Of a stretch of 64,000 nt of DNA, positions 34,322 through 48,842 are shown piece by piece. A program made the position numbers and the translations under genes. Source of the stretch: Chamaecyparis obtusa (lineage: Eukaryota > Streptophyta > Pinopsida > Cupressales > Cupressaceae); NCBI GenBank assembly GCA_027943335.1, contig BSBK01003565.1:625001-689000 (forward strand). Reading direction: 5' to 3'. Numbering within the stretch: position 1 is the first letter of the stretch; the number at the start of each line of letters is the position of its first letter. Under the pieces are notes generated by a model. That model made no database searches, was not told the origin of the DNA, and saw nothing but the letters and a program-made list of their open reading frames with translations.

Positions 34322-37300
34322 GAGTTGACATGCGAAGCATGTCGATTCAAAGAATACTCTGATCTTGCTTGATAATCGGTCCTGATTCATTGATGGTTGA
34401 TCTCTAATGTTCATTTGATGGTCTTTCGATGGTCGATCTTGATTTTTGATATGAGGTTGATGTAGTTATGATTGATATGAAACTCTCAATTGATGTGATT
34501 CTCTAATGATCATTCTGATATGATGGTTGTTTTGATAATGGTTCTCAATATGCTATTTGATTTGATGGAAGATCTTGGTATGTCTGCCTATTTTGATGAA
34601 TGATTTCAATGTGATGCCCCATTCGTTTGTCAAAAAAAAACTTTTTTGATAAAAGCTTTCACTTTGATTTAATGATCAGTCTCTTGATTTTTAATGATGT
34701 TTCTACTGATGGTATGATTACATGCCCCCTCGGGAAATGAATCAAAATGATTTTGGATGTATTGATTGAGATTGGGAAATTTTGATTTGTTTCTCAATAT
34801 AGAAATTTGAAAATGCCCTGATCATGAGAGGATTTGATGAGAGAAGATTTGATTGATAAGATGTTGATGCTCCAGATAAGTTGATGATGGTTTGGTATTG
34901 TTTGATGTCAGTCAAAATCACTCCGTTGATGTTGATGTCAATCTGATAGGATAAGTTGATGGGTTGATATTTCGTTCTCAAGATCCAGAGAGACAAAACA
35001 ATGATTTTCCTTCCTCATGATATAGAGTTAGCAATTTTGATGTGCTCAAGATGAGCAAATGGATGATAGGATAACTTGATTGACGTTAGATGATCAATTG
35101 GATGATTTGACTAATTGATATTTGATACAAGATATGATTAGATGATACATAATTATGGATTGATAGAAGAGAAGGTAATGAATAGGATTAAGTTGCCCTT
35201 ATTTGATTAGCATGATTGATTGTTGATGATGTCCTTGATGAAGCATGGATCATTTGATGGATCATGATTTGCATGTACTTGTATCTTGATGACATTGATG
35301 TACGTTTGATGATCAGATTGAGAAGAATCTTTGATGATGTATACTTCAAACATTGATGATGTTGATCAGGACTTTGATGATATCAATAGACATTTGATGA
35401 TGTAGATTTCAAGAAATTTGATGATGTACCATTGATGATATCATTGATAATTTGATGTATCTTGATTTTGTCTTTTGATGATGATAACTCCACCCCCTTT
35501 CTATTTTCCTCTTGCAAATTAAGCTAAGAAAGGCAAAACAATATATACAATGCATCTAATCTAAGATGTATGCAACTAATTGTCATTATTCAAGATTTGG
35601 AGCTTATAATCATCATTGAGCTTTTGGGACATGAAATTGGTACAACCCTCATTGGTTCAACCATGATGATATGAATACCTCTTTCCTCAGATTTTAACAA
35701 TTGCAAGTAAACAAACAAAGAATTGATCCCTTTCATATACAAATGTCCTCGATGATTCTTTGATGATCATGTCATTAGACGGATTTGCATACTGCTATGA
35801 ATCAACCTGACAAGCACTCAAGAAAATATCAAGAAAATATCATGTCTTCATCATTGCTCATCTAGTCAAACATCATCGATTTGCTAAAAAGACATGATTC
35901 CAAAAATTTAGTAACACTTTGAACATTTTTGCTTTTGTTTTTAGATCCATTTTTCAAAAACTTCATCCACTTTAATTCTTTGTTATTTTTAAGGCTTTTT
36001 AGATTTTGATCTGATTTTATTAAGCTTTTTAGATTTTGATCTGATTTTTCAAATTTTGTTGTTTAGATCTAGTATTTGGATGTTTGAAATGTAATATTGA
36101 TCATGAAGTTCAAGTGTAGCAATTTTTTTATTTTGATGTGATGATTTGAGCCAACTGATGTTTTCTTTAGAAAAGCTTGTTGAATTTGGATCGGTGCCCC
36201 CAGTTTGATTTAGCAAAGATCATGCTTTGTTGGGCAATGCAACTTTTGAGTGTTTACTTAAGATTTGCAATTTTTTAGATTTTTAGAAGATTTTCAAATT
36301 TTTTTGATTTTTAGAGATTTTTTATGTTTTTGGAATATTTAGAGATTTTTGATGTTTTTTTTGGATTTTTAAAGATTTTTCATATTTTTGAATTTTAGAG
36401 ATTTTGATTTTTTTGGATTTTAGAGATATTTGATGTTTTTTGGATTTTTAGAGATTTCTAGTTCCCAAATGAGATCACATTGAATTTCCTCGATGTCTAG
36501 CAAGGTATAGGACATGAAAGATGGATTTGCAAACTAATGATTCACTAATGAATTGGCAATGATGGATGAAGCAAGTGTGTTACCCATAAGACCATCTCCT
36601 CAAGATTATCCAAGCTAGGAAAATAATAATATCTCAATATAGGCCAATGATGTAGTGTTGGATAGCATATGGAATAATGACCTGATGTCATGACAATGGT
36701 CCAAAGGAATGGACATATCAAGAGACTTTCTATAACATATTTTTCATTTCTTGTATTTTTTAGATCTTCATTTGGATCAAGATCAAGGGATCAATGTGTA
36801 TAGGATCATAGAATCATGATACAGGGGTGGTGAAGGCTATGAGTGAATGGTTTGGGATTATGGGAAGGCTTCTTAGGAATAATGAAGGTGGTTTTAGGAT
36901 AAGAAAGATCATGATAGGGTAGCATAGATGCAACAAGTGAATAGGCTGATGGATAAGATAACTCATGTCAAGATACTTAATGCTCATAGATATGTTCAAC
37001 CTTGTCAAGATCAAAGGTGAAAAAAGGGAATAGAGATGCAAGTGAGATCAATGGTAGAAAGAAGGAGGATATGATGGATGGAACTTGCCCCCAAGTGTAG
37101 AGTGCAAGAGAGAGGAATTATGCATGATGCCTATTTGCCAAGTTTTCATCATGGTACTTGTCCAAGAGGCCCCAAGAAGTGGTTTTCACCATAGGATGGG
37201 TTTCTTTTCTTTTATTTTCTTCTTTTTTTCTTTCCTTTATTTTTTCTCTTTTTCATGTTTTTCTTTTTGGATGAACTCAAGCTTCATGATCTTTGGATAC

Positions 37301-37348
37301 TCCTCTAAAAGGTATGATATGATGAGCCAAGGCTTCTAAAAGGTATGC
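34322..37348 (-). other. Non-coding 3' interior of element B with TGAT-rich and T-rich repeats
   Basis: 34340-35490 is built largely of TTGATGAT-like words (irregular, period 8-20). 36240-36450 repeats TTTTTAGAGATTTTTGATG-like words with a period near 25-35. 36480-37345 is alignable with 48000-48560 in element C (for example TTTTCATCATGGTACTT, then GTGGTTTTCACCATAGGA). No RT or integrase motif is visible on either strand. Confidence 0.6.
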
Positions 37349-39692
37349 TCAAAGATGTTGGTATGGTGATGGAAAGGTAATATGGTGGATAAGGTAAAGG
37401 GTGGCTAAAGATTTATGCAATGGATTGGATAAGGGAAATGGAAGGATAATGAATGAGAGGATAATAAGTCTTTCCATGTGTGGGCATGAAAAAGGGAATG
37501 GAAGGATAAGAAGTATTATCAAGATCAACATCGATACACACCTTGAAGGGTAGTGGAATAATAGAGGAAAAATGGGTGATATAGCTTGAGACTTTGAAGT
37601 AAGAGAGGATATTGATCTTGGGACACAAGGACTCAAAATGGATGGATGAAATGAAATGTGTTTCGGAGAATGTGAAGTGGAAACCTTTGGAAGCTTGAAT
37701 GTCAACTTTGATTTCTCTTTTGTGTGTAAGTCCTTCAAAAGTGACTTGGGAATCCACACTTTCTTTGATTTTTCTTTCCTTTTGAATGCTTTAGAATGCA
37801 TTTCTTCAATGAGGGATTTAGGAACCCACATTTTCTTTGATTTTTCTTTTTTCTTGATGGACCTTTGTGGTCTCTTGAATATTTATTTTTTTCTTTCATT
37901 CACATGCCAATTAGATGGGACATGGTGCTCTTCATACATAAGTGGATTCTTGGATTTCTGCTTCTTATGTTGTGCATTCAAATTACTTCCAAAGGACTTG
38001 GGATTGGTGGATGAATAAGGTTGATATGAATGGTTCATATGGATGGTCTAATATGGAGGATTGACATGGATGGGTGCTTGGTTTCTCAAGTATGTATGTC
38101 TTTGTTGATCTTGATAGGGTAAAGGGTAAGTGGATTGTGGGATAGGGATGGTAGGAAAGGTTGACAGAGAAATATAAGGGCCCAATATGGGTTTGGAGGA
38201 TGTATAAGATTTCAAGCTTGGGATATAGGGACCAAGAATGGATTTGAAGGATGTAGAAGGAATATGCTTATGTGAAAATGGAGGTAAATGATATGTGGGA
38301 GGGATATCAACATCTTTATTTTGAGCTACATGACCAAGGCTTTCATCTTTTGGATTTATCTTTGTACCAATAGTCTTATATGTAGCTTTGATAGGAGTGA
38401 CTTTGATATGAGCAGTTGAAGCTTGAGGTAGATATGGAGGCTTATGAAAAGTGGATGTTGGGATACTTTGATCTTGACAAGGATCTTTTGATAGCCTAGG
38501 AAGAATACTTTTCTTTTCATTTTCAATAAGTTCATTAGAGATGGAAAGTATACTTTGATCTTACTTAGGAGATGGATATGATATAGGAGGTGAAGGAATA
38601 TGAGGTGCTTGATATGGAAGGGTATCTTCTTGAAAGAAATGGAAGGGTATGAAGGGTTCATCATGGGATTATTGAGGTGTGGGACTTTGGTCAACTATAG
38701 GATAAGGAGTGATAGTAGCTTGATCTTGATCCTTCATAAGATTTGTTTCTTTGCACTTTTGATTAGTCTCTTGACATGGAGCCACTTCTAAGGACAATGT
38801 AGGAGTTTGGATTTTCACATGGGATTCTTGAAGGGATGATGAAGGTTCATTTGAAATAGGAATGATAGGCATTGTAGCACATGAAGGATTGGGGTCTATA
38901 ACCTTTGAAGCATGGAATAAGTTTGTAGCAAGATGTAGGTTAGCTTGGATCTCTTTTAGAGGTAGCCCTTGAGGGTATACATAGTCATTATGAAAACTAT
39001 TTGGATCTTTGTTTGATGGAGGAATATTGGATAGCTTTGCTTCTATATGAAATGGAGGAATGGTGGAATAGGTGAAAGCTATAAGAGGACCACTACTAGA
39101 CATGTGTTCATAAGTTTGATCTTGCTTGAGAGTAGTATCTTCATTAGATAAGTCATTAGGATTTTCAATTTCAATTATATCAACATCAATAAGATTTTGG
39201 ATTTTATGTTTCAACTCCATGCAATCAAAAGTTTCATGCTCAGTATGTCTATGATATGCACAATAGTTGCTCAAAAAGATAAAACCACATGAAGTGATTT
39301 GAGGCAACGTGATGAGATCATTTTCAAGAAGTTTTTCCAAAGCTAATTCATAAGATTGTCCCAAAGGAGTAAATGTTCTATCCCAAGGATATTTGGATGT
39401 ATTTGTGTTTCCCAAAGAGCTGTCATATGATGAATATTGTTGAGATGGGATTCCTCTTGATTTCCTTGATCAAAGATGAGATTCTCTTGATATTTTGAAA
39501 TAGGTTCTTCATCAAATATTGGTTATCATTAGGATATTCTTGATCAAATATAGGGTTTTCATGATTTTCTTTTTGATCAAATTTTGAATTATCAAAGATA
39601 TGGCATTCATGTTGTTTTTCTTGATCATAGAGGTAAGGAAACAATGTTTTTAATGATAATTGGTTGGATAATGTTTCCATTTCCTTTTCCAT
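37349..39692 (-). pseudogene. Gag-like protein of element B, frameshifted
   Basis: Minus strand. The start region is MEKEMETLSNQLSLKTLFPY (39692). The frame changes near 39420 and continues FTPLGQSYELALEKLLENDL and CAYHRHTEHETFDCMELKHK (39370-39200); the CX3HX4HX4C array and LKHKIQNLID are typical of Tat-lineage Ty3/gypsy Gag. YPQGLPLKEIQANLHLATN (38990) and QTPTLSLEVAPCQ (38790) follow. The part 38660-37840 is broken by stops but shows ILGPYI-type words. The C-terminus (37831-37600) has two WVPKSL/VWIPKSL repeats and KLTFKLP. The second half matches element C (48843-51263) throughout. No protease motif follows, so the gene appears to stand alone. It probably encoded a capsid-type, RNA-binding protein; this copy is dead. 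Confidence 0.75.
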
Positions 39693-41272
39693 TTCTGAAT
39701 AGAATATTCTCTTGAATTTTTATTGTTAATTGATTTTTGGATCTTAATGGATATTTTCTTTTTGTAATCAAAGATCTTCAAGCACAACACAATGATTTTA
39801 TCAATTATCACAAGAAATTCTTCCAAGCAATCTACCTAAGGTCAAATTTGGCTTTTAAATGGCTCTAATGAGGTAGGCTTGCTATTTTATCAAGGATTTA
39901 GTATGGATTTCGTTCAAAATAGACTTTAAACTTTCATCCCCCAAGTATGTTAAGGGGCTTCCCACATGCACCAAGGTACGATTTCACGCAATCCGTGATC
40001 GTGATGACTACTAGAGGAAGGTTGAAAAATTTAAAATCCTTTTGTCATGCACCCCATTAAGGATACACACGTTTCCTTTTAGAGTGGGTTGGATTCCTGC
40101 AGCAAAAGCAAGCATATCCCACTTTGGGATGTCCCTCTCACTGGCCTTGTTAAGGCAAACTTGGGAGGCGAGCCCACTAATGTTCTAGCATGTTCATGTA
40201 AAGAAAGGAAATGGATTTAAGGTTAAGCTTTTGGGAATTTGGTTCACCAAAAGGTGATGAGCATATCCCTAACTTTTCCTTTAGTTCCCAAACATAATAA
40301 ACAAGGTTCAATTGATTTCACCCACTAACTAAAGGGATTCAAGTATTTATACTCTTTTCCACAAACAAGGGGCTTTGATTCTTAGTGTTTGATTCCTTAA
40401 TCCTTCTTAATTACTAGATTTTTGAAATGCACCAATGCCACAAGCTAAGGGAAAATATCGACTAGTTGAGGATTACCTTTTCCTTGTAGCTAACCGAAGT
40501 TAGGGGCATTTTTGAGTGATTTTTGTTATTTTCAACATTACCTTGGCTATAGTTCCTTTCTAATGTGCAAAGCTTTTCCTTCTCTGTTGAATCTGCTCTC
40601 TAGATTTTTTGCTTTTCTGTGGTTAGACATCCTACAGGGTTATGAAAAATCATTTTACCACAGTCAAATAATAAAAAATCACAGTTTATGCAAAAGCGCC
40701 CTTTAAATATGCAAAAGTGCCCTTTGAATGTGCAAAAGTGCCCTTTAAATGTGCAAAAGCGCCTTTTAAATGTGCAAAAGTGCCTTTTAAATGTGTAAAA
40801 GTGCCCTTTAATGCTCAAAAGTGCTCTTTAAATGCTCCGAAGTGCCCTTTAAATGCTTAAAAGTGCCCTTTTAATTTAAAAGTGCTATTTAGCTTTGTTA
40901 GTAAACTCAAAAGTGCACAAATAATTTGTAGAAGTGCTGCAAAATTGATTAAAGGTAGTAAAAATGATGTAAAAGCGCTATGTAAATGAGCAAAAGTGCT
41001 CAGGAAACTGGTAAAAGCACTGTAAGTTTGTGCAAAAGTGCTGAAAGAATGTAAGACAAAGAAAAGAAGTTCCAAAAGCATGGCAAATCAGTGCAAAGAC
41101 GAACAACTTTTTTGTAGAAGCACTAGAACAGTGATCAAAAGCGTTGTTTCACTGGGCAAAAGTGTTGCTTAACCTGTCAAAAGTGCTACTTCTTGAAAAA
41201 GTTGAGAGTTAAACACATGCAAATTTGGAAATAATGATAAATTTTTGTACGATTAGTAAAGTAGAGCATTAT
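39693..41272 (-). other. Leader of element B
   Basis: Non-coding DNA between the PBS and the Gag-like gene in element sense. It holds the 21-base array at 40688-40876 and looser AAAAGTGCT words up to 41190. No gene is seen in 39700-40680. Confidence 0.55.
40688..40876. repeat. 21-bp tandem repeat, about nine copies
   Basis: Units of ATGCAAAAGTGCCCTTTAAAT type follow head to tail with few changes. Because 21 is a multiple of three, the minus strand stays open (FCTFKGH repeats), but this is not taken as a gene. Degenerate AAAAGTGCT words continue to about 41190. Confidence 0.9.
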
Positions 41273-41290
41273 GTCCCATGGTGGGTGCCA
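41273..41290 (-). other. Primer binding site of element B
   Basis: Minus strand TGGCACCCACCATGGGAC, three bases inside the right LTR. It is nearly the same as the site of element C (TGGTGCCCACCATGGGG). I do not assign the tRNA. Confidence 0.65.
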
Positions 41291-41293
41291 TTT

Positions 41294-41665
41294 TGTACAC
41301 TAGGGAAAGTGCCTTCGTAGGATTAAGGTTAAGCAATGAATGAAAATAGTAACTAAAATACAACCACAAAAGCAATAGGGCAACTATTTAGCAAAATAAA
41401 GACTAATTGAGCATCTTATGGCTCTCTAACTAAGAATGTTAATGAACAACTCTCAACAAGCTTCCATTAATGATAGTCCTAGAATGAGAATGATATGATA
41501 AACAAAGCTATTGCTAACAATTATCAAAGTAAATGCTAAAGTGCTTCTCAAATGCCTTTCTAAGCTCAAATTGCAAGAGGTTCAATGCAATTCTTAGATG
41601 TGTGGATATGAATTATGAAGGAAATAGGCCTTCCTTTTATAGATTTTCCAATGGTAAGAGGTGTA
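41294..41665 (-). repeat. Element B right LTR, first fragment
   Basis: Matches 33441-33812. The match stops at GGTGTAG, where the DNA transposon begins, and continues at 59021-59044 and 62083-62574. Confidence 0.9.
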
Positions 41666-41685
41666 GAACTTGGGTGGTCCCACAA

Positions 41686-42481
41686 TAGTGAGTCCCACTT
41701 TTTGGCCAACTTTGACACAGAGCTCAACATTCTGAGAAAAAACTTCACTTTCGAACATCTGTTGCCGCAAAACTATTATGAATTTGAAGATGATGTAAAA
41801 TAGAGTCTTTTATAATTTTCTTTCTAGTTTCTAAATATATATATATTTTCTTAATAAAAATTTATTTAAATTCATTTTTCCTTCTCCTTCTAAAAGTGGT
41901 TTGCGTGAAAAAATTATGTTTTTAAGGAGTTACTGTCACTTGGATCAACATAACCTTTTTTTTAAATACGATAATGATGTAATTCTTTTGAGATTATATT
42001 TTTAACTTCAATATCTAAAGGATGCAATTGGTTTTATTCATTTTGGATCAATATTTCATATTTTATTAAGTTTTAAAGTGACTCTAACTGTAATTTAGAC
42101 ATAAGGTCACTTGGATCGCTCTAACTTGATCTCTGTATATCGAAATTTTTTTTTTTTTTTTTTCATAGAAAGGTAACACAAATACGCTTTTCCTACATAT
42201 TTTTTATAAATTTTTTTTTTTCATTTACTATTTTTCTCGAAGTCTTGAAGAGACAAGTTGTTGAATGACCAAACAACCTATGTTTAGTTAAAGTAATATT
42301 TAAAAGTGATAATGAACTCAATATGTATTAAAACTATGTTCATTAGAAAGCTTGTTTCAAATAGAATCATTTGACATCATCTCTTTGAAAAAAATCATCT
42401 TGTTTAGTCCTTGTTTCAAACCCCAGAAGACCATTTTTATGAAGATTTGTTGTTTCCTGAAAGCAAAATTTTAGTTTTGGG
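41686..42481. other. Left subterminal DNA of the transposon
   Basis: AT-rich, non-coding, with a T run of about 20 at 42150-42170. Nothing else seen. Confidence 0.5.
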
Positions 42482-42629
42482 GTCTTCGTGCGAAGACCCC
42501 CTTCGTACGAAGACACTTGAGGGTCTTCATGCGAAGACCCCTCGCACAAAGCCTCTCAAGTTGAAATCCCAGCAAGCTGGAATTTTATCTTTGGTACTTC
42601 GCACGAAGCTATATACTTCAAGCGAAGTC
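42482..42629. repeat. Left array of CTTCGTRCGAAG palindromes
   Basis: About six copies of the 12-base palindrome, perfect or with one or two changes: CTTCGTGCGAAG, CTTCGTACGAAG, CTTCATGCGAAG, CCTCGCACAAAG, CTTCGCACGAAG, CTTCAAGCGAAG. A matching array lies near the right end, so these are likely transposase or host-factor binding sites. Confidence 0.8.
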
Positions 42630-44882
42630 GGCATGTAAAATGATTTTGTAAATAAAATTTACAATGGTATAAAAGTAAAACATTTTTTTTTTTTTAATAT
42701 CAAATTGCAATTAATAAATTCACATTTTCTATTATTGAAGACACTTTTTGAAGGAGGATTGATATTTCTATTTTTTCAAAGGCATAATTTTTGTTGACAA
42801 TCTTGTGGAAGATATTTTTTGAGCTTGAAAAAATGGGGAACAAGAAGGGAAGACAAAGTAAATCTTCTAGAAAAAGGTCACCTGGTACTAAACAAAGAAA
42901 TCATGAAGCTGCATTGACATATTATCATAAAACTAAAGAAGCTGAAAGACAAGCCAAAGTAGGAGGGTCAAGTCAAGTTGAAGAATTGCACATTGAAGAA
43001 GGGTCAGGATTACTCTCTACAGAAGCTCAAACAATTGATGTTGGAGAAGGGTCAACATCATGTGCTACTACTAGTATGGATTAACTTTTAAATTTAGCTC
43101 AAACTATAGAGAAAAATATTAATTATAGAAACTTAGATCATTTACTTACAATGGATGTGGACAATTTTAGATCACTTGCTAATGTTCAACACTTAAGTCT
43201 TCCTAAGAAGATATCAATGAAAATGATAGCAAGAGAAATATTGAGTAAATTTGATAATTTTGAAATACTTGAACAAGCTCAATTACTTTCACTTATACTT
43301 ATAAACAAGAAGCTGGAAGGGGCATTAAAATTATTGGGTATAGACACATCATTAAAGAAGAGAAAAGTTGTTGACATGCAAACTGATATGATTGAAAATC
43401 TTAAGAAAGGTTTGAACCAACTAGGGAAGCAATCTCGAACTATAGCTAAGTCCATTACAAGAAAAGTTATGTTGACATCCATTGTAGGTAACACTATGGG
43501 ACGAAAAAGACAAATATCTTCAGTTTCATCTCACTTTGGTTTGAATAGGAAAACAATATCATGATATGTTAATAGGAGAATACTTTTGGATGATAGCACC
43601 TTGGAAGGCAATTGGGAAATCATGTGTAGAGCTCCTCATTCTGATAGGATTGATGAAGGAACAAAAAATTTGGTCACATCATTTTGGAATGGTAATACAT
43701 GGCCTTCATCAAACACTAGAGATGTTATCAGACATAGAATTTTAGCTAATCAATATGAATATCATACAAAACATTGGTTGGACACAACACAACATGAAAT
43801 GTATGTGTCATTTTGTAGTTCAAATCCTAATATAAAGATTGGACAAACATTGTTTGAAAGATTGACACCATATTATATCAGGACAAACAAAGTGTTTGAA
43901 ACTTGTTATTGTCGTTATCATATTGAATTTGATCTCCACTATCAGGTTTTTCAAAAGTTTGTAGAAGACACTTATGGTTTTGAAAAGGCTCCTCCTACTA
44001 GATGAAGTGAGTTAATCTCATCCATTTTATGTGACAAAAGAGATGATGTAGCTGGACAAATAAATTGCATAAAAGGAATATGCCAAACATGTGTTGATTT
44101 GTCTCTTTTTCCTTTGAAAAATGAAAATATTGATGTAACAAAGATGGTAAATTGCAAGAGTTACAAATATGTAAAGAATGAAACAAAATTTGGGAAAGAA
44201 TCCAAAAGGTTAGAATATGTTGAAGAGGAGATAAATATTGGAGTATTTATGGAAAAATTTAAAAAATTGATCCAACCCTACATTCATCATATTTTTTTTG
44301 CAAAGTGGCAAGCACAACAATTTCAAACACTGAGAGACAATTTTCCACTTGGAACTATTGTATCAATTGTTGATTTTGCAGAAAATTATTCTTTTGTTCA
44401 TCAAAAGGCAATTCAGTCAGAGTACTATTTTTTAGAGAAAATTACTATTATGGTACATGTGTGTTATCGACATGCACAATTAGATTTGGATGGTATTCAG
44501 AGCACATTTGAAGCATAGGTCATCAAGAAGGAATATCATTTTTATATAAGTGATGATAGAGAGCATGACATTCATTATGTGGAACACTGCTTCAAGATGT
44601 TTTTTGCAAATTTAAAAGAAAGAGGTATAAAAATTGATAAACATTATGTTTAGTCAAATGGATGTGCTGCACAATTCAAATCAAAAAGACCATTTTATGC
44701 ACTATGTAGATATCATCGTAATGAAAACATACCACATGTATGGAGTTCCTTTGAGAGTGGACATGGAAAAGGTGAACATGATGGTGTCGGAGCTTGCATC
44801 AAATGTGCTATACAAAAGTATCAAATGAATTATAAGGAAGTACATATAAAAAATGCACATAATGTGGTTGAATGGTGGAAGA

Positions 44883-45992
44883 TGTATGGTGAAAATGTGA
44901 CCACACTTCTATGAATACTTACATGCAAGAAAAATCAAGAATGAGCCCTCACAAATCGATCCATAGCTCTCTATGCATGGAGTTGCAAGATTTGTAAAAT
45001 TGCTCTCAGCTAGAGCTATAAACTCATGACCTTGCTAGTCAACCACACAATGAGAGATTCACAATGAAAATAAGGGCAAGAGTGCCAATATCTCCAATGA
45101 AATCAATATGAATGCAATGCTATACAAATCTATATGAGAATGCAAATTATTCTTATGAGAATGAAGATGCAATTAAGCTATGAAAATGGAAATGAAAGAG
45201 TTACAAACCCTCTAATTAAACTATGTGAGATTAATCTAAAACATGAAAGGAAATGATACCATGATAATGCAACTATGATGCAAGCTAGGATGTGATGTAG
45301 ATGCAAGATGAATGCCAATGATGCTCCAAATCTTCAAAACTTGATGCAAGAATATCTCCAAAAGCTTCAATGACTTAAAAAACCTGTAGTATAATACTAG
45401 CATAAAAGAGAATGGATGAAAATGAAGAAGAGAGCTCTTCTTTTATAGGAAATGAAAAATCAATGGACGATAGAGATTAAGAGGCAAAAGATTTAATCAA
45501 CGATGGAGAAAAAAAGAAGCTTGATCCTTGTGCACAAATATCCTCCAATAGAAAAATAGGAGTTGACTTTTGTGTCCATATGAGACAAAAAGTGCTTTTT
45601 TTTAATTTTTAATTTTATTTTTCTTTATAAATAAGAATTAAATACTTTATTTGTGCAACATAGGATAAGAAGAAAAGTGGAGATTTTTTTATTTAAATAA
45701 AAGGGGAGGAAATTCCTTTTAATTAAATAAAATGATTTTATTATTTAATTAAAATAGATTTTTAATTAATTAAAAGAGAGCTTGTTCTCTTAATTAAATA
45801 AGATTTTTATTTTTATTTCTTCTTTTAAATTAAATAAGGCTCAAACTTTAGGAAATATTGAATTGATTGTGATTTGATCAAGGAAATTGATATATTTGAT
45901 AAAATGTTGATTTTTGAAAATATTGATTCAGGGATTTGATAAATTGAGAAATGGGGGCCCAAAGTCTAGGCGACCATTTTAGGGTGCATACA
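44883..45992 (-). repeat. Element C LTR, left (3' in element sense)
   Basis: Plus strand TGTATGGTGAAAATG to AGGGTGCATACA. Minus-strand TATAAAA lies at about 45441-45447, and AT-rich ATTAAATAAAA words fill 45600-45850. Confidence 0.93.
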
Positions 45993-46005
45993 TTTGCCCC
46001 TCTTT
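45993..46005 (-). other. Polypurine tract of element C
   Basis: Minus strand AAAGAGGGGCAAA directly before the LTR start TGTATGCACC. Confidence 0.8.
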
Positions 46006-48842
46006 GACTAATGTGAGATCGATTTGAGATCATATGTGGTCAAAGAAGAATTAAAATGTGAGATCGATTTGAGATCACAAAACAACTCAAATGTGTGTTC
46101 ATTTTGGGAACACATCAGGACAAACATAGATAAAGCATTCTGGACATGAGGTCGATTCGGGATCATATCCAAAATAAGAGATAAGAATCTCAAGCTTGAG
46201 AAAAAACTCATAGAAAGATGTCTGAATCAAAAAAAAAAAGAAATTGGGGATGAGAATCCCATAAATACTACCCCCTCGGAGTCAAAATCGAAATCAGATA
46301 GATGAGAACAACAAATTGATAAACCTGATCAAGTCACAATAAATCATTATCGAAAGATGGAGCATGATAGGATAACCATCAAATAGTGAAGATATGCCCC
46401 AGGTTGACGAGGTTTGACTGAAAAAGATATAGGATAAAGATTAAGTCAAACCTCAGAGAGAGGAAGCGAAAGGGGTGAATGAAAGACTAGAAGTTTGAAA
46501 GACATGAAAAATGAAGAAATTCCATCAAAGATCAAAAAATTATGCCTCAAAAGGTCAGTCAACTGCGTAGAAGAATGAGAAAACTTCAAAACATGACTCA
46601 GATTTTGATTTCGAGTTCGAAAATGGATAGAAACTGATGTGACATGAAAGACCAGAAATGAAAGATATGATCAAGAAGAATCAGAAAATGAGCACAGTTG
46701 ACCAACTAGTCCGTAGATGATAAAAAGAAGAGCTCTCTCCATATGCAAGATGCAAAAAATAAACTATGATGAACCTAAGAATGCAAGCTACTATGAAAAG
46801 TGGTTGACTTGCAAGGTCACAATGCTTATAGACATCTAATTATCATCATCGAGCTTTATTGGTAGCGTCGTAAGATTATACAATGCACACTAGCATAACT
46901 ATGTGGATATGAATATGATCTTTATCAGATAGATATGTGTGAATCTCACCTAGGCATCAAAGACATGTAGGTCAAGATGACTAATGCAGTGAGATCACCT
47001 AAGTTTGTTATGAAAAGATTATGCTTGTATCAAAACACATGAAAGTCGGGATAACTAGAAGCATGCACTTGCATAACAGTCAAGGATAATACCTTGTCAA
47101 TCCATAGTGTCAAGTAAGACCAGCATAAATGTTCATGACAGTTAGAATCAATAAAATATACCCACAAACAGATAAAGAAATAAAAAATGGTCTCATACCC
47201 TCAATCTTCTAGCTATGCATCATTGAAAACTTCTCAGGGAGAGACCACTCATCAAAGAAAGCCTCATAGACAGCACACAAAGAAAAATAAAGTCATCATA
47301 TCCCAACAAGTTGATTGTTTAAGTGCATGTGTGTTGGTCATAGAGTCAGACTCTGGTTATCGCATCTGCAAATGAGAAATATCACATCATACTAGACTAT
47401 AGGGTAAGACATCTAATAAGTGTTAAGAAACACTCGATGCAAGGGTAGTGTTGAAAAACACTGTTTGGGGTGGTGTTGAAAAACACCTGTTGTGAAATGC
47501 CCCAAAAGACAAACGCACCTAAAAGACCTATGCTAACAGGTATGCCCCTTAGACAAAGACAAAGACCAATTCCAGACTAAGGCAAATAAGGTCAAGGCAT
47601 GATGAAAAGTGGCTAAGTGTCGAGGACGCATGCTAACAAATAGGGGTGCAAAGGCCTCAAGTAGCGCTTGTTTCCAAGTTTTCACCACTTGGATTTATTG
47701 CAATTTTTTCTTTTTTTTCTTTTTTTTAGATTTTTGCTACCAAGGCGCCTGTTTCCAGGTTTTCACCAAGGCACTTTTTCTATTTTTTATTTTTTATAAA
47801 AATTTTTTGTGATTTTTTTGTATTTGTTCAGGACTTTTTATGTTTTTAAGATTTTTTTCAGCATCATATATGAATTTTTTTTTGGTATTTTTTCAGGATC
47901 ATAAAATATATACAAAGGATGCCCCTAGACATAATAGGCATCAAACTCTTTAAGCAAAATCACATCATGCAGTCCCAATGTCTAGTAAGGTGGGGAACAC
48001 GAGGGATTAGCAAGCTGGTGACTGAGATGGAGGAAAGGAGAATGAATGCAAATGGAGGGAAGAAATCCTCAAGGTCAAACTCCTCAAGAGTGCCCAAGCT
48101 AGGGAAAAATTATCATGCAAAGCACATTTGGATAAGCAATGAAAGGCCAGCATAGGATAAGTCACAAAAGTGTAATGCAAAAGAAGGAAAGGATGCAGTC
48201 CAAAGGAGTAGACATGTCAAGAGGCTTCATAGCATCGTGTTTTACTCTTTTTTATTAGATCAAGAACAAAGGGGAAAATGATAGCGAAAGGCTAGAATAT
48301 ATAGAGGAAAATGAATATGAAGGCTAAACATGAAAGGAATGAAAGCAAGATCATCGGAAGATAGCTCACAAGATAGCCAAATAGTCGTGTATAATTCAAC
48401 ATTGCCAAGATCAAAGAGAGAAGACGGAATGGATGAAATATGTAGAAGAACTACGCATGATGCCTGATTTTTGGGTTTTCATCATGGTACTTATCCAAGG
48501 CACCACAAGGGAGTGGTTTTCACCATAGGACGAATTTATTTCTCTTTACTTTTGCTACCAAAGTGCCTGTTTCCAGGTTTTCACCATGGCAAATTTTTAA
48601 TTTTTTTCATTTTTCATTTTTTTCTATTTTTATAATTTTATAATTTTTTGGAAGAAAGCAAGCTTTTTAGATAATGCTCCTTGAAAGGATAAAACATGAT
48701 ACACCAAGGATTCAAAATGATATGCTTAAAGATGCTAATAAGGAAAGGAAGATGAAAGAGAAAAATGGAGGATAAGACTTTATATAAAGCAAGTGAGGTT
48801 GGAAGATATGAGGAATATGCAAATGAGGAAAAATGATAGAAG
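46006..48842 (-). other. Non-coding 3' interior of element C
   Basis: No gene is recognised. The words GTGTTGAAAAACAC (47450-47490) and CGCCTGTTTCCAGGTTTTCACC (47735-47770, again near 48560) repeat. The right part aligns with element B at 36500-37200. Confidence 0.55.

Noticed and set aside
40600..40818. Minus ORF with FCTFKGH repeats
   Set aside because: It arises because the 21-bp tandem repeat is a multiple of three; it lies in a leader.
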